A stretch of DNA of 64,000 bases from Metellina segmentata (taxonomy: Eukaryota; Arthropoda; Arachnida; Araneae; Tetragnathidae), in contig OX375872.1 of the NCBI GenBank assembly GCA_947359465.1, forward strand, positions 82,764,931-82,828,930, in the 5' to 3' direction. The position numbers and the translations under genes were made by a program. Below, one piece after another: positions 11,758 to 23,319 of this stretch. The notes under the pieces were generated by a model. That model had not been told where the DNA came from, did no database searches, and saw only the letters and a list, made by a program, of their open reading frames with translations. Positions within the stretch are counted from its first letter, which is position 1. Each line of letters opens with the position of its first letter.

Positions 11758-13635
11758 TCTTTATTTACTTTCTGTGATGCCAATTTCTGCATATCTTTCT
11801 AATTGTGACAGTTTCTGCGTATCTTTCTGTGATGACAATTTCTACGTATCTTTCTGTGATTGTACTTTATTCCAAATGTGAGTAAATGATAAATTAAATT
11901 GTGTATTTAAATTTACAATCACAAAAGATAGCAATTGTATATTAGTATGTACAACTTCGGAAAAAAGTCAAGCCTCTTCCTTAATTGTAGAGAAAATTCA
12001 GAGGCATCATTCAATAAGGAGTAACATTCTACGTGCATAAAGTTTGCATAAAGAATCGTCTTCATATCAAATAGTGCCTAGACTTCATACTCTTCACGCC
12101 TTCGCTACGAACAACGTATGCCAAATTTGCAATTTATGTCACCATTTTTCTTCTGATACCAAATTTGTTAGTTTTATGCAAAAAAAATGACAAATTTCTA
12201 CATAGAGGAATGAGCTTGAATTAATCAAACACGTATAAAAGTTCTGAATCAATTTCCATTAAAATATTTGAAGGGTGCTATTTAATCTTTTCAAACATTA
12301 ATTTTATTTGTATATTGAAAATTAACTTTAAAATAAACTTTACATAGATTTTGCTTCAGTTCCTTGAAAGTACCGTAATAAAACTATTAGCCACATAGGA
12401 AGATTATTTCGTGAGATATGAATAAACCTATAGGAAGCTTTTTTTAGCCAGATCAAGAAATTACCAAAGGACTTAAAACGTGGTATCTATATGAAAGTTG
12501 CACATAGATTCAAAATTTTGCGTCAAAGCTTATTGAACAGTATGAAGTTTATGCACCATTTGATATAAAGACAATACGCTATGCAAGTTTTTTCATTTAA
12601 ATTTATATGACAATTTTCCCTATTAAAAGGTACCTTTGAATTTGCTCTACAAGAATGACAGGCGAATAAAGGTTTGACTGGATATTTTTCTTCCGCAGCT
12701 GTTCCTAATTGAATATTTTCCTTAAATTTTGTTATGCTCATTGTTTTTATGTGAAGGACACAATTTGGGTTTTATTGTTTGAGGTTAAAAAAGGCGAAAT
12801 AAAATATGAGTATTATTTTTGTTCTTAGTTTTCATTACTTTTATTAAAACGTCCTCATGTAGGGTGATTATACCATGGTTTCGATAAAAGCGGGAGGCTA
12901 TGCACAGGTCGTCAACACTTCGGGAACAGTCCTGTTGATAGTACCCAGAATTATTTGCTTCAGCACGATGACGCAATTAGGGGAAAACCACACAATATAA
13001 ATCTGTACCCGGTCATTTTTCTGTCGGAAATATCTAACATGAAAATTAGATCCTACAGCTTAACCCGTGGTATAGTTAACCTTCATGTAACCAAAATTTA
13101 CCATAAAGCGATAACTGAAAAGCGCGTTTGATGCTTATAAAACTGAATTCCTAAATTCCTGCGATGCTTGGTTAGTCATAACATAAGTTAATTATACATG
13201 TCAGTCTAAAATAGGCCGTCATAGAGGGGATGCTGATTCTGATACCAGGGCTCGAGGGGCTCTGGAAATGTGAACTTTATTGCGCTGTAATGTGCTAACG
13301 GCTTAAAAAATGTTTAAGTTACCAATACTTTTATGGTATGCTTTTACATAAAGCTGTACGCAGTTACTGTGAAAGTGTTTATAATTGTTAAGCATTAGGT
13401 ACTTCATAAAATAATAATAACCTCGTTATTACATTTGAACTTGCTTTTATGCCCCACTGAGAAACAAAACTAAGCACGCTTACAATTTTTACAAGCCTCG
13501 GCAGTGGAATATGAGGCTTGCTCACCATGCGTGAAGTGCATGAAAAGATAAAGAAACGATTCCATTCCAAATCTAGAAATCTTTATTGTAGAACTACATC
13601 AGAAAAATCATAAATAAGTAAGTTGTAAAGCCCCC
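11758..13635. other. AT-rich DNA, nothing recognised
   Basis: A short tandem-like motif, variants of tttctgtgat with atctttct, occurs three times at 11759-11870. Otherwise there are only ORFs up to 72 codons without recognisable features. Confidence 0.45.
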
Positions 13636-13639
13636 TCTG

Positions 13640-14345
13640 GTGGCGGTATTCGATATGCTGCGTGACGTGGAGTCAAATAAAGTTCTTATGCTATCATGTG
13701 GCAAATGATGTGCCAATCATCCTGTAGCAACTGCACCAGTTCCCTTATATTTTGCAAGTGTTGCAATTGACATGCTCAATGGGAACAAATCAATGGATCT
13801 CGTCGGCCAAAGACTGCGACAACACAGAGGCACTCCTGGGAGAGTCTAGGAATCTCTGGTAAGGACACGACTGCAGACGTAGCCAATGATTTTTGGTAGT
13901 CATTCTCTGTTTACAGTCGAGTGGCACACTAACTCTTAGGTGGCATAAAGATGTGATAAGCCATCATTTACGACAGCCGGTCCCTTCTAGTAGTGGTGCC
14001 AGTTTGATGGAATAGCGATGCGTCCAGTAGATACGACAACCTTTTCTTTTGCCTTTCGTGTCACGTGTTCAGGGGGATATTTACCAGCACGTTAACGCTC
14101 TCGGTCACACTGCTTCTCCCAGGAATGTTAAAATGGCACTGAAACTCTTCCTTGGCCAGAGATCCCCAGTTTTGTATCCCATTGAGCATGTCTGGAACAT
14201 ACTAGGCCATGAAATGCACCACCCCGGAATATAAAGAATCTGCAGCAGCTACAGAATGCTTGGTATTATTTGCTTCAGGATAGCATAATGATTCCATATC
14301 ACGAAGCATATAAGTACATATCGCTGACAGAGGGAATTTACAACT
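13640..14345 (+). pseudogene. Tc1-type (DD34E) transposase remnant
   Basis: The plus-strand frames between 13915 and 14330 line up piecewise with the catalytic half of Tc1 transposases. There is a stretch like IIYDSRSLLVVV, then SRVQGDIYQHVNALGHTA (a decayed second-Asp region), then LYPIEHVWNILG around 14178-14210, which keeps the Glu of the DD34E triad. C-terminal residues LQQLQNAWYYLLQDSIM follow in another frame. Several frameshifts and stops separate the pieces. The upstream part to 13640 is assigned only by expected length, and I could not define terminal repeats. Confidence 0.7.
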
Positions 14346-16500
14346 TACCAGACCTTTCTGGCGTAATTTTAATATATACGTTTAATATATAATTTTAATA
14401 TATTTGAATATAATAGGGTCCTCTAAATATAATATTGTGACAATTTCTTTATCTTTTCATGTACATCACACATTCCAAGTTTTATTCCGATGGAGTTCTG
14501 GTTTCTGAGCGTTTCAATTTTTTTTTGTCACAGGGGTGTGTTTGCATAAAATTTATTTACAAACGATAAACTCAATAACTTAATACAAATATTAAGGTTT
14601 TTATACTATGTAAGGTGAATGTGTTGAGATAAATAACAGCATTCTTGAATTAATTTTTTGGTAGGATGGGTTCGAAATCGTCTCAGAGCTGTCGCCTGCC
14701 TATGCATGTATGCCTACAGTAAAAATGTTTATATTTTCAGTTATTTTTGATTGGTAAAACCTCTTCCTTGTGGTTGACTGGGTATTTATATAATTATTTC
14801 TACTGAATGTGTAAAAATGTGGTTATACGTAAAGAGCAACAGTAATTGAAGCATTCAAACGCCAATCGTCCCAAAGCAGTGTTCAATCGGGAGTTTTATG
14901 TAGCGGGCACTTTTATATAGATCATGCATAAAAGTGCAGTCAAGAAAATTTTGATTACCCTTTTAATTTTTTAGCATTAATTACAATATCTTAAACATTT
15001 GTTGGTATGTAGTTTTTAAAATTATGTGAGCTGTTTAAAGCGCTATAAAAACAACGAAATTTTTTTAATGTTTAAAACAATGAGATTTAATTTTATGTTT
15101 CACACATTATTTTGCACACGTATGTATGTAATTAAACACATTTATTTTTAAGACTTTGTCATATTCTATGTACATTTTTGTTTGATCTATGACCTGATTC
15201 TTTACTTACAAGTCATTAGAATAGTCTGGAATGATTTCTATGTAGAGAGATTTTACATGCTGCTAAAACTGTATCCATGAATTAAATTTGATAGCCTTCA
15301 ATAGGAAAAATTTAATAAAATCTTTCCTATTTACATTTTGAGGATAATCATTAATATCAGCTATAAAACGTTTTTTTTTATTAAAATAGACATAAATTTT
15401 TAAAACATTCATACATTCACTTTGAAATATTAAAAAGAGCGATAAACAAAGTAACAATATGTACTGTTTGTGTGGTGCTTACATAAAATGATAATATTCG
15501 ATATTAAGTCATCCAAAACAAAGATAAATTATTTTCATACGTTTACTGATTGATTGACACTAATACACATCACACATGAAAAAAGAAAAAACAGTGTTTT
15601 TGGTAAAAGAAATTATGTTCAATAATAATAAAATCAACAAAAATAAAACAAATATATACATGAGCCAACCAATCAACATGCAGACTTCAGAGTTTTCTGT
15701 GATCTAGGTAAGAATTAGAAAGGAAGCTTTTATATGTGCTTGTGTGCGTGTTCATGTGAAGTATGATTAACCATGCTTCAATAAAATGTACCATGCAATC
15801 GACGCATTTTATTCTGGATAGAAACATACTCAGTACCGATGAATTTGAAAGAGTTTTTATTCATACTTTCCCATTGAATGTTTTTCAATGAAAATCAACT
15901 TTCCTACTCTACTTTCACTATCTCAGTTTTAAGTCTGATTCGTATAAGTACCGCAATTTTAAAATGTAATGTCTTTTGCTGTTTAGATATTATTTTAACA
16001 GCTGTTTCTTTCAGATTAAGACAAATGGTTGCTCGTACTTCTAAGATACTCCCAATAAAAGACTTTTACCCTTTCAGGGTAATCTCTTTTATGTCTCAGT
16101 TAATAAAAATGTAACTAGACACACTCACCTTTTAGGCCATTGAAAGTATATCACAGCTATTCCAGCGGCAATAGCGCTTAACAACACTGTTATCGACCGA
16201 TTATCCATGAAATGGCCGCCCTTGACTTTGTTAGATAAATCAAAAACGTCTTGGTCAATCAAAGTGTGTATTCAAAGTCAATGTCTTTGCAAGCGCCTTT
16301 TGATCCCTCTTATCTCCTAACGCTACAACCCAAGTCAGAACAAACAAGAAACAGATATGTCTCACACATTAAATGCATGCTTGCCAAGAGTCCCAAAAAA
16401 GACAATTGTCATCTGACATTGCTTTTGTTAATCGACTACCGTATACTATTTTTCGAATGAACTTGATCCTATAGGTAACAAAATAACCTCATCGAATAAG
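14346..16500. other. AT-rich DNA, nothing recognised
   Basis: ORFs up to 78 codons have no recognisable motif. No inverted-repeat ends or RNA gene found. Confidence 0.45.
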
Positions 16501-16699
16501 AATCGCTAGTACATTTCAGAGACAAGGGGAGATGCATTTCTTATATTTTGATGCTCGGTGTTTTGCGAGGTAGTTATAAGTAAAAAACAAACACTGGGAG
16601 AGACACGCTAAATATACACACAGGGGATAAGCACGTGTCAGGGAAAGGGCGGCGGTTCTTTTTGTAGCGCACAATCCCGCAAAGAGGAACGAAAGATGC

Positions 16700-16885
16700 G
16701 AATAAAAGGGGCAAGATTCCGTCTTGTTCCGATTCCTCCTCACCCAGGACTCGTCCAGGAAAAGCGCTTACAAAATGGATGCAAAGTGAAGGATGCAGCA
16801 AAACAATGAACGTACCCTTTGACAATGTAGGCGAGATACCAGAGGGAGAGCATGGCTGTGGAATGACCGAGTAGGAGACTGCAGC
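16700..16885. repeat. unclassified dispersed repeat, copy 1
   Basis: A segment from gcaagattccgtcttgttcc through agagggagagcatggc clearly resembles 18470-18610 in the same orientation. Shared blocks include ttccgat, cctcctcaccca, gatgcaaag, tgaacgta and ctttgacaatg. It lies within a 156-codon minus-strand ORF whose product shows no domain I know. Strand and class are unknown. Confidence 0.6.
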
Positions 16886-17344
16886 AGCGGAGAAGGTCGC
16901 GCATGGCATCATGGAAGTTATGGATTTGAGGGAGGGAGCGCTCCCTGTTTGTGGTTTGCTGTATGCTCTCTCCATGTGGGGAATCAAGATAGGAAAATTA
17001 TCACACCTTTTTACTGGCAAGATATTCAAACCGTAAAATAGCACTTATTTTGGTTCAAAAGTTTTAAACCTATGAAAGCTTGACCTAAAAATATATCGAA
17101 TGCTGCCATGCGAATTTTATTTATTTACCTCTTCATCCTCGGAATATTTGTTTGGTAACATTAAGAGAACAATTTGTTTACCCTAAAAACTTAAAGGAGT
17201 AATTCCTTTCAGCTACATCCTAATGCTTTGATGCATGGGGATAGTGTCAAAAAAAGTTACATTACAACTCCATTTTTTAATAAAATAATTTTTGTTATTT
17301 CCGAATCTCAGAGTTCTTTAAATATTAAATAACCGGGTCACTGT

Positions 17345-17480
17345 ATTCCGGTTGGAAGAGCAAGGGATTTATAATTGGAGGGTTGCGAGTTCAAAACAAG
17401 GTCCAACCAAAGACCGTCGTGTAAGCGGAGGGTTGGTGCACGTTAAATCTGTCGTTTCCTCATACGTCCTCGCTTCCTTC
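17345..17480 (+). repeat. tRNA-derived SINE head
   Basis: ttggaagagcaagggat resembles a Pol III A box, and about 30 bases later gggttgcgagttcaaaac resembles a B box, the arrangement of a tRNA-derived promoter. The downstream caaccaaagaccgtcgtgta and gcacgttaaatctgtcg match the copy at 10375. The body then diverges, so this copy is truncated or interrupted. Confidence 0.65.
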
Positions 17481-17559
17481 TCAATGTCCAACGTTTTTCT
17501 ACCGTACTCAACTTTACCACTTCTTTTCTTTTGGCCTACACCCTATCCAATCGTCACTC

Positions 17560-17985
17560 TGGAGGGTCACTCCGGAGCAACCGGAGGGTTACTAGTTGTC
17601 ACTAGGCCCACTTCTAATATTTCTCATTAGAGGCTTTCCCTAGCTTCGGCTAATCCGCTATGGGTTTTCAATAACTCGGTACGGAGGGGTCTGCTTCCAT
17701 TCGAAGGAAGGAAGGACGGTTACTAGTTTGAAACTCAGTCCATCCAAAGACCACAGAGTTCACGTGAGCTGATGTAAGTTGGAACTATCGTGGCCTCAAA
17801 TGTTCTCACGTTGGAGTGGTCTGGAAGTTTGGAGAGTGGGGTGCCAGCTCATGTGTTGATTTCGTCATCTGACCGTGATTAAAAAGGACGAGCAGTTGTC
17901 CTCGAATCTTTCCCTTCTGAATTGATCCCCGTCCGTCACCAATAGCCTGTTGTGCTTCTCCAGTGCGACGTTTATTAATTTCCTT
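17560..17985 (+). repeat. SINE copy, tail part complete
   Basis: ccatccaaagaccacagag at about 17740 begins the family body. It continues with ggaagtttggagagtgggg, gtgttgatttcgtcatctg and cttctccagtgcgacgtt, matching 10450-10668. A head-like ggagggttactagt occurs twice upstream (17583 and 17717), suggesting two overlapping insertions or a local duplication. Confidence 0.65.
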
Positions 17986-18469
17986 CCTTTAATAGCCAAT
18001 AGAATATTTTGAGGAGAGAGTTTTTCTCGGTACTCAAAAGTTTTAAGTTGTGTTTCTTAGACGAATATTAAGGTTATATTTTTTCAATGTTTTTTTGTTG
18101 TAGAATTTGATAGAAAAATAGAATTTATATCGATGATTGGAAACAGAAAAAACTTACTCTAGTCATGAAATATTATGTTTTTTTTAAATTCATAATCCCG
18201 TTGTATTTTGCAAGTTTTAAAAATTTAAACAGTTGGGAATATTTAACTTAAAGGTTTAAAATGTATATTCTAGTAAATATTATATATAAAGCCCATATTT
18301 CAGTTTTAATAGGGTATTCAAACGGTATTCTAGAAAAGGTACTATATATTTTCCGAGTCAAACAATTCCATTATTATGCTATACAGATGAAATTAGACAA
18401 AATAATTGTTTTGAATACTACGTAAATTGATAGTAGATAAACGTTGTAAAATTTGAAATTTACGATAAA
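17986..18469. other. AT-rich DNA, nothing recognised
   Basis: Low-complexity AT-rich sequence. No ORF or repeat match. Confidence 0.45.
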
Positions 18470-18610
18470 GGGGCACGATTCTGTCTCGTTCCGATACCTC
18501 CTCACCCAAGACGTCCTGGAATTGATGCAAAGTTAAAGTTGAAGCAAGACTGTGAACGTACTCTTTGACAATGATGGCAAAATGCCAGAAGGATCCAGAT
18601 CATGGCAAAC
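18470..18610. repeat. unclassified dispersed repeat, copy 2
   Basis: Counterpart of 16700-16885: gattctgtctcgttccgata, cctcctcacccaagac, and gaacgtactctttgacaatg in the same order and direction. It is shorter than copy 1 because of a small internal deletion. Function and class unknown. Confidence 0.6.
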
Positions 18611-18686
18611 ATTAAAAGGGAAATATAAAAAGTATTAGAAAATGAAGAAGGAGATTGCAATGAGTATGTATCGAGAGTAATATAAA

Positions 18687-19731
18687 TACTGCTGTCCATT
18701 AAAAGTGCAACACCAAGACGAGACATGAAATCCTATTTACAGAACAAAGCTCATTGTACAAGGTTGAAATTATCAAAATTACAGCTTGATTAAACTTGGT
18801 GAACACACTATAATCAATATTTCGTGCTCTCACTAAGGGCGATAACAACAGATTCTACTCTGTTCATCATAGAGCGAATGAGATGTAGGATGTATTTAGG
18901 GAATGTCAGTCCACGTAGTTTCGATGTGTTGACATAGTACATCTGTGGCATCCTATAGCAGCTGCTGCCTGATCCGGATGTACTAGTCCTCACGAAATCA
19001 TGAATTAGACGTTTCAAATAAATGACAAATCCGATGAACGCGCAGGCCAAGCAGTCTTGTGAGTATGCCGGCCATGCTAAGATATCGTTGTGTCGTAGAC
19101 AAGCTTTAAAGACGGCAGCAATATAGGGTCGAGTATTGTCTTGATGAAAAAGCGGGTGAACCTGGTAGTTCAGGAATGGGAGCGGAACTGACTGTAAAAT
19201 TTCTTGTATGTAACGCTGGCCTGTCAAAGAGCACGTAACGAACACCAAAGGTGATTTAGCATCATACGCAATTGCACCCCACACCATAACACCAAGTCGT
19301 CTAGACGTGTGACGCTGCACAACAAACCGTAAATCTTGGCGCTGACAATGTTGCCTCCACACACGGATTCAATTGTCGTCTCCACCCAGACAGAAGCGGG
19401 ATTCATCAGTGAAGACCACTCGATGTTATTCGATGCCCCATGTCCGTCTGGTACGACACCATTTCAATTGACAATCTTTCTTCTGACCAATCTTTGACAG
19501 CGATGCAATGCTGTTAAAAGCAGTCGTCGTAACGGCTGCGCTACAGGATGTCCTTTTATGCCTCGATATGCAGCGTATTTGAGAGCTGCCTTGCGCGTGG
19601 CCCATGATCAAATGATTATGAAAATTTCATCATTTGCGTCTCCAACGCAGATGTACCACTCCTCCAGATTTCATTCATTCATTCCGGTCTACTCTTTCCA
19701 GGTGCAACTTTTTTTTGTCTTAGAGTGTATT
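18687..19731 (-). mobile_element. Tc1-like transposon, degenerate
   Basis: The inner terminal motif gtgcaac is found near both ends: aaaagtgcaacacc at 18705 and caggtgcaact at 19698 in opposite sense. The outer motif gtcttagagtgta at 19719-19731 is shared with the fragment at 1-322. The interior is a minus-strand Tc1 transposase relic. The ends are placed to within about 10 bases because the repeats have diverged. Confidence 0.7.
18814..19560 (-). pseudogene. Tc1 (DD34E) transposase relic
   Basis: A minus-strand frame of 182 codons holds a catalytic core of Tc1 type: VVQRHTSRRLGVMVWGAIAY, then FHQDNTRPYIA containing the second catalytic Asp, then LAWPAYSQD. The Ser-Pro-Ile-Glu motif that should supply the Glu is replaced by unrelated residues (ACAFI), so the triad is broken. 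Upstream, in other frames, are VVFTDESRFCLGG with the first Asp and WCRTRRTWGI. Much of the region between the N-terminal helix-turn-helix and this point is missing. Several stops and frameshifts confirm a dead copy. Confidence 0.85.
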
Positions 19732-19734
19732 ATG

Positions 19735-20055
19735 TTTCATTAGAAATGAAACTGCACTTCATTATTGGTTGGCACATTCAAATTTGGCTGTATGGATTGA
19801 GCTTCTTCGATTATCAAATACATATTAGGGGATAAAAAAAAAATTTGAAATATTTCTTACCTTTACTTAAAAATTTCGTCCCACACCCCTCGTTTCTTTT
19901 TATATTTTTTACGCATGAAAATATACTGAAAACGAAATGGGATGAAAAGTTTTAGCAGCGACAAAATTGAAATAGGTTGTAAAATTTAAAATAAAAGATA
20001 AAAGAGACGAAAAATAGAATTTAATTCGTTTAATTATTTAGCTAACGCCTATTAC
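19735..20055. other. AT-rich DNA, nothing recognised
   Basis: No ORF or repeat end of note between two Tc1-type elements. Confidence 0.45.
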
Positions 20056-20058
20056 TAT

Positions 20059-20890
20059 ACACTACTGTTTGTGAAAATTGCAACGCCATGAAGGAATCGT
20101 GCAAATTAAACAAAATTTACACGAAATGTAAAACAGGTTATGCAAATGATTAAAATTATAAAGCGATCACGCATGTGTGGGCCGAGGAACACCCTCTAAA
20201 CTTTCAAATGAGCCGTGTATAAAAAAAAATTTAAACATATGTTGAAATGTGTGTATCGTCGTTTGACTGCTGTAAATGATTGATTATAAGTCAATATGCC
20301 TCGTCAAAAATTCAGAGTGTCATACCAGCAACTAACGGAGTTCGAACGGGGTCGCATGATCGGCCTCCGTGAGGGTGGACTTTCGTATCGTGAAATCGCC
20401 ACTCTCACAGGGTGTAATGCCACAGCAGTGATGCATGTGTGTAAGAGATGGACCATTGCGAACCGCATGGTGGTGACGGACCGTACAACGTCCTCTCGTG
20501 CGTTGGCAAAACTTTGGAGCACATCTGCATATGTGACATTTTCTGCCGCCACGGGTTCGTCGACGTCCTCTGTGCCATGGGCTACGTGCAAAGATTCCTC
20601 TGCGCAATATTCCTTTGACGCTGAACCACCGACGCCTCCGGATGGGTATCATGGGCGATTCCACCTACCCCAAATTGTGGGGACCTTAAACAGCGGGTGC
20701 TACATCATGGAAGATGTGAAGCCCGAGGTCCTGCCATTTGAAATGCCATTCCTCAGTATGACATTCAGAACCTGTATGATTCAATACCACGATGTGTACT
20801 AGCTCTCATTGCTGCTCGTGGCGACTGCACAAGATATTGATTTTCGGCATTATATTTGTTTTATTGCTCTGTAAATAATTCGATCGTTCA
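20059..20890 (+). mobile_element. internally deleted Tc1-like element
   Basis: The left end actgtttgtgaaaattgcaacg at about 20065 looks like a Tc1 terminal repeat. The matching right-end repeat is not found, so the right limit is approximate. The interior is a shrunken transposase gene (next entry). Confidence 0.6.
20296..20870 (+). pseudogene. Tc1 transposase with large internal deletions
   Basis: The 168-codon frame starts with a good Tc1 DNA-binding region: about residues 11-50 read QLTEFERGRMIGLREG and YREIATLTGCNATAVMHVCK, a paired-type helix-turn-helix. Residues of the linker (TTSSRALAKLWST) follow, then a jump to GYHGRFHLPQIVGTLNSG and PEVLPF from the catalytic half. A further deletion and frameshift lead to DIQNLYDSIPRCV and LIAARGDCTRY at 20765-20840 in the next frame. 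All three catalytic residues fall in the deleted parts. The long frame is therefore a deletion product, not a gene. Confidence 0.85.
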
Positions 20891-21248
20891 TTTAAACCAT
20901 TTAGAATAGTTTTGAGGACATAATTTTGTTAAATAATGCCATTTTTAAAAAGAAAAATATGTGATCCAAAGTAATCAAATTGTTTTCATTGCATACAAAA
21001 TTTACTTGATTAACAAACGAATTTAAAATAAAATTTTTAAATCGTCTACTTGCTGTGCTAGTATTTTCTTTCTTTTCTTGAGTTGGCATCGGTATTATTT
21101 TATTGTTAAAACAATTCTTTTCGCTGCTTTGATTAGTTTATAATTGGTAGCTTTTTTTTCGTTTGTCAAAGGATTGTAGATAAAGAAAGTGATATTTCCC
21201 CTAGAAATCTAGCTGTGGTAAATTGTCTCATCCAAGAAAATAACTATA

Positions 21249-22751
21249 CAGGGTGGTCCCGAATTCATGGTACAAACTTTAATGGTAGGTACAGGACATT
21301 GTAACAATGATTTATTGTATAGGAATGTATAGTCGCAAGTGACGCGGTGAGGCGAAAACAGGGGAAATAACGGCCGAAAGGAAAAACAAAGATTTTATTG
21401 AAAGCGTTGTTGACAAGTGTCATGTTTACAGTAATTGTTCAAAATTGCGTCCACCAGTATCGATACATGCTTGACAGCGTCGGTGGAGCGATTGGCGTAC
21501 ACGTTCAAAGATGCCTGGTATTTCACGCACACCTGCAGCAGCTACAGATAAGCGAGCGACGAGATCCTCATCTGAGTCAACTGGAGTCTCATAAACAAGA
21601 TGCTTTAGATGTCCCCATAAAAAGTAATCGAGGCTCGATAAATCGGGAGATCGGGGTGGCCAAGGGACTGGTCCACCACGCCCAATCCATCGAGTACCAA
21701 ACGTGGCATTCAGGTAATTCCGTACATCAATGCTGAAGTGTGCTGGCGCCCCATCGTGCTGAAACCACATGCGGTTACGAATGGCGATCGGAACATCATG
21801 CAGCAGTTGTGGTAACACTTCTTTCAGAAAAATAAGATAGCTTCCGCCAGTGAGCCGCGTGGGTAGTAAGTATGGGCCAATCAAAAAGTCGTTCACAATA
21901 CCAGCCCACACATTAATACTGAAACGTTGTTGAAACGCATGTCGACGCGTTGCATGTGGATTATCGGTTGCCCACACATGGGAATTGTGCGCATTAAAGA
22001 CACCCTCGCGTGAAAATGTCGCTTCATCTGTAAATAGCACATAATCTACGAAATCCGGCTGCAACGCACATTGCTGCATCACCCACAGGCAGAAGTTCAC
22101 GCGGCGAGGATAATCTGCCGGATTCAATGCTTGTACTTTCTGAAAATGGAAGGGGTGTAAGCGATTTTCGTTTAACACTCTGCATACAGTCTGATGACTC
22201 ACACCTACGTCACGCGCAACAGTTCTTGTGCTTGACTCGGGTCTATCAGCCACAATGTTCAAGATGCTTTCTTCCAGCCTTGGAGTGCGTACAGCTCTTA
22301 CTCGACCAGCGCCATGTCTGTTGACGTCGAACGCACCTGTTTCACAAAGTTGACGATGTAACCGTTGAAAAATTCTATGATCCGGCATTCGTCGATCAGG
22401 ATACTCCGCGCGATACATTCGTAACGCAGCTCTGCCGTTACCATTTGCACGGCCGTACATGTAATGCATGTCTGCTTTTTCTGCATACGTAAAGTCACCC
22501 ATCGTCTACGGCAGCACAATTGTGAATGGCGCTTTTCCCTACTGCGATGCATCATGTTCAACAGCGGCTAGACATCTACTGCCCTCTACCGGCAATGATA
22601 CCAACCGATCACTCCATTTCTCTTTCCTTTTATTTCCCCTGTTTACGCCTCACCGCGTCACTTGCGACTATACATTCCTATACAATAAATCATTGTTACA
22701 ATGTCCTGTACCTACCATTAAAGTTTGTACCATGAATTCGGGACCACCCTG
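21249..22751 (-). mobile_element. complete DD41D Tc1/mariner element (rosa/Visitor-like) with 122-bp terminal inverted repeats
   Basis: The termini begin CAGGGTGGTCCCGAATTC and are inverted copies of each other over about 122 bases. I count one mismatch (position 107). TA dinucleotides flank both sides (21247-21248 and 22752-22753). The single gene inside is uninterrupted. Near-identical long inverted repeats and an intact gene point to recent insertion. It interrupts the Tc1 transposase of 21140-23900, whose reading frame is restored when the element and one TA are removed. Confidence 0.93.
21426..22502 (-). CDS. DD41D transposase, Tc1/mariner superfamily, apparently intact
   Basis: The 358-residue protein would cut and paste its own element at TA sites in the nucleus. 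Residues 1-50 form an N-terminal helix-turn-helix region with the look of DUF4817 proteins. A second helix-turn-helix lies at about 91-110 (STRTVARDVGVSHQTVCRVL). The catalytic triad is Asp159 in LFTDEATF, Asp250 in FQHDGAPAH and Asp292 in PDLSSLDYFLWG. Exactly 41 residues lie between the last two, hence DD41D, the spacing described for rosa and Visitor elements. There is no internal stop, and the length is normal for the superfamily. The ATG at 22502 lies 249 bases inside the element's end. Whether it is expressed or active cannot be told from sequence. Confidence 0.92.
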   Translation of the reverse strand: MGDFTYAEKADMHYMYGRANGNGRAALRMYRAEYPDRRMPDHRIFQRLHRQLCETGAFDVNRHGAGRVRAVRTPRLEESILNIVADRPESSTRTVARDVGVSHQTVCRVLNENRLHPFHFQKVQALNPADYPRRVNFCLWVMQQCALQPDFVDYVLFTDEATFSREGVFNAHNSHVWATDNPHATRRHAFQQRFSINVWAGIVNDFLIGPYLLPTRLTGGSYLIFLKEVLPQLLHDVPIAIRNRMWFQHDGAPAHFSIDVRNYLNATFGTRWIGRGGPVPWPPRSPDLSSLDYFLWGHLKHLVYETPVDSDEDLVARLSVAAAGVREIPGIFERVRQSLHRRCQACIDTGGRNFEQLL

Positions 22752-23136
22752 TATACAACACGCAATAGCAAAAAAAGCAAAAATTTCTCAAGCATCTGTG
22801 TGTGGAATAAAAAGGATCTTTGGACTCCAAATGTGAATATGGAAATTCTTGAGTTGGGAAATCCGGAAGGAAAAGTAAATTTACTGCAAGAACTGAAAGG
22901 AAATTAATTCAGATTGCTAAATCTGACAGAAGAGCAACTAGTCTCATGAACTAAAAGTCTCTCTTCAAGCGTATGGAGTAAATTTATGTGATTTTTCTAT
23001 CAGTAGAAAGCTCATCTCAGCTGGACTGAGTGCTCGTCGTAATCGATAAAAGGCTAAAATCACATCTGGTATGGCAAAGAAGAGACTTGCTTGGGCAAAA
23101 GTTGTGCAAGAACAATTCGGAAATGACAGGAGCAAG

Positions 23137-23319
23137 GTGAGAAATTTTAATTTTCCTTTAATTAATCAGTTGAATTCAAGTTGTTCATTTCTTTTCCTGA
23201 AATCATGCTTTTTGCATACTGACTAAAAATACAGAACTGTTTATAAATTTGATTAAAAATTTCTTTATACGAATATTTGTCTACAAATAACATACCTTAA
23301 AGTATTATTTATCTTTTAG
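23137..23319 (+). other. intron within Tc1-type transposase
   Basis: It starts GTGAGAAATTTT directly after codons for DRSK and ends with a pyrimidine-rich ttatttatcttttag. Joining 23136 to 23320 gives the expected VCFSDEP motif in frame. Size is 183 bases. Tc1 of nematodes also carries an intron in its transposase gene, so this is plausible for the family, though a small insertion that mimics splice sites is not excluded. Confidence 0.7.

Noticed and set aside
16574..17044. 156-codon minus-strand ORF as a gene
   Set aside because: No domain recognised and it overlaps a dispersed repeat; no splice or start context supports it.
17345..17430. tRNA gene
   Set aside because: A- and B-box-like motifs are present, but no cloverleaf can be folded and the body belongs to a SINE.
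20296..20802. 168-codon open frame as a possible host gene
   Set aside because: It is a Tc1 transposase N-terminus joined to later pieces by deletion; the true C-terminus continues in another frame.
21398..21736. 112-codon plus-strand ORF
   Set aside because: Antisense shadow of the intact DD41D transposase.
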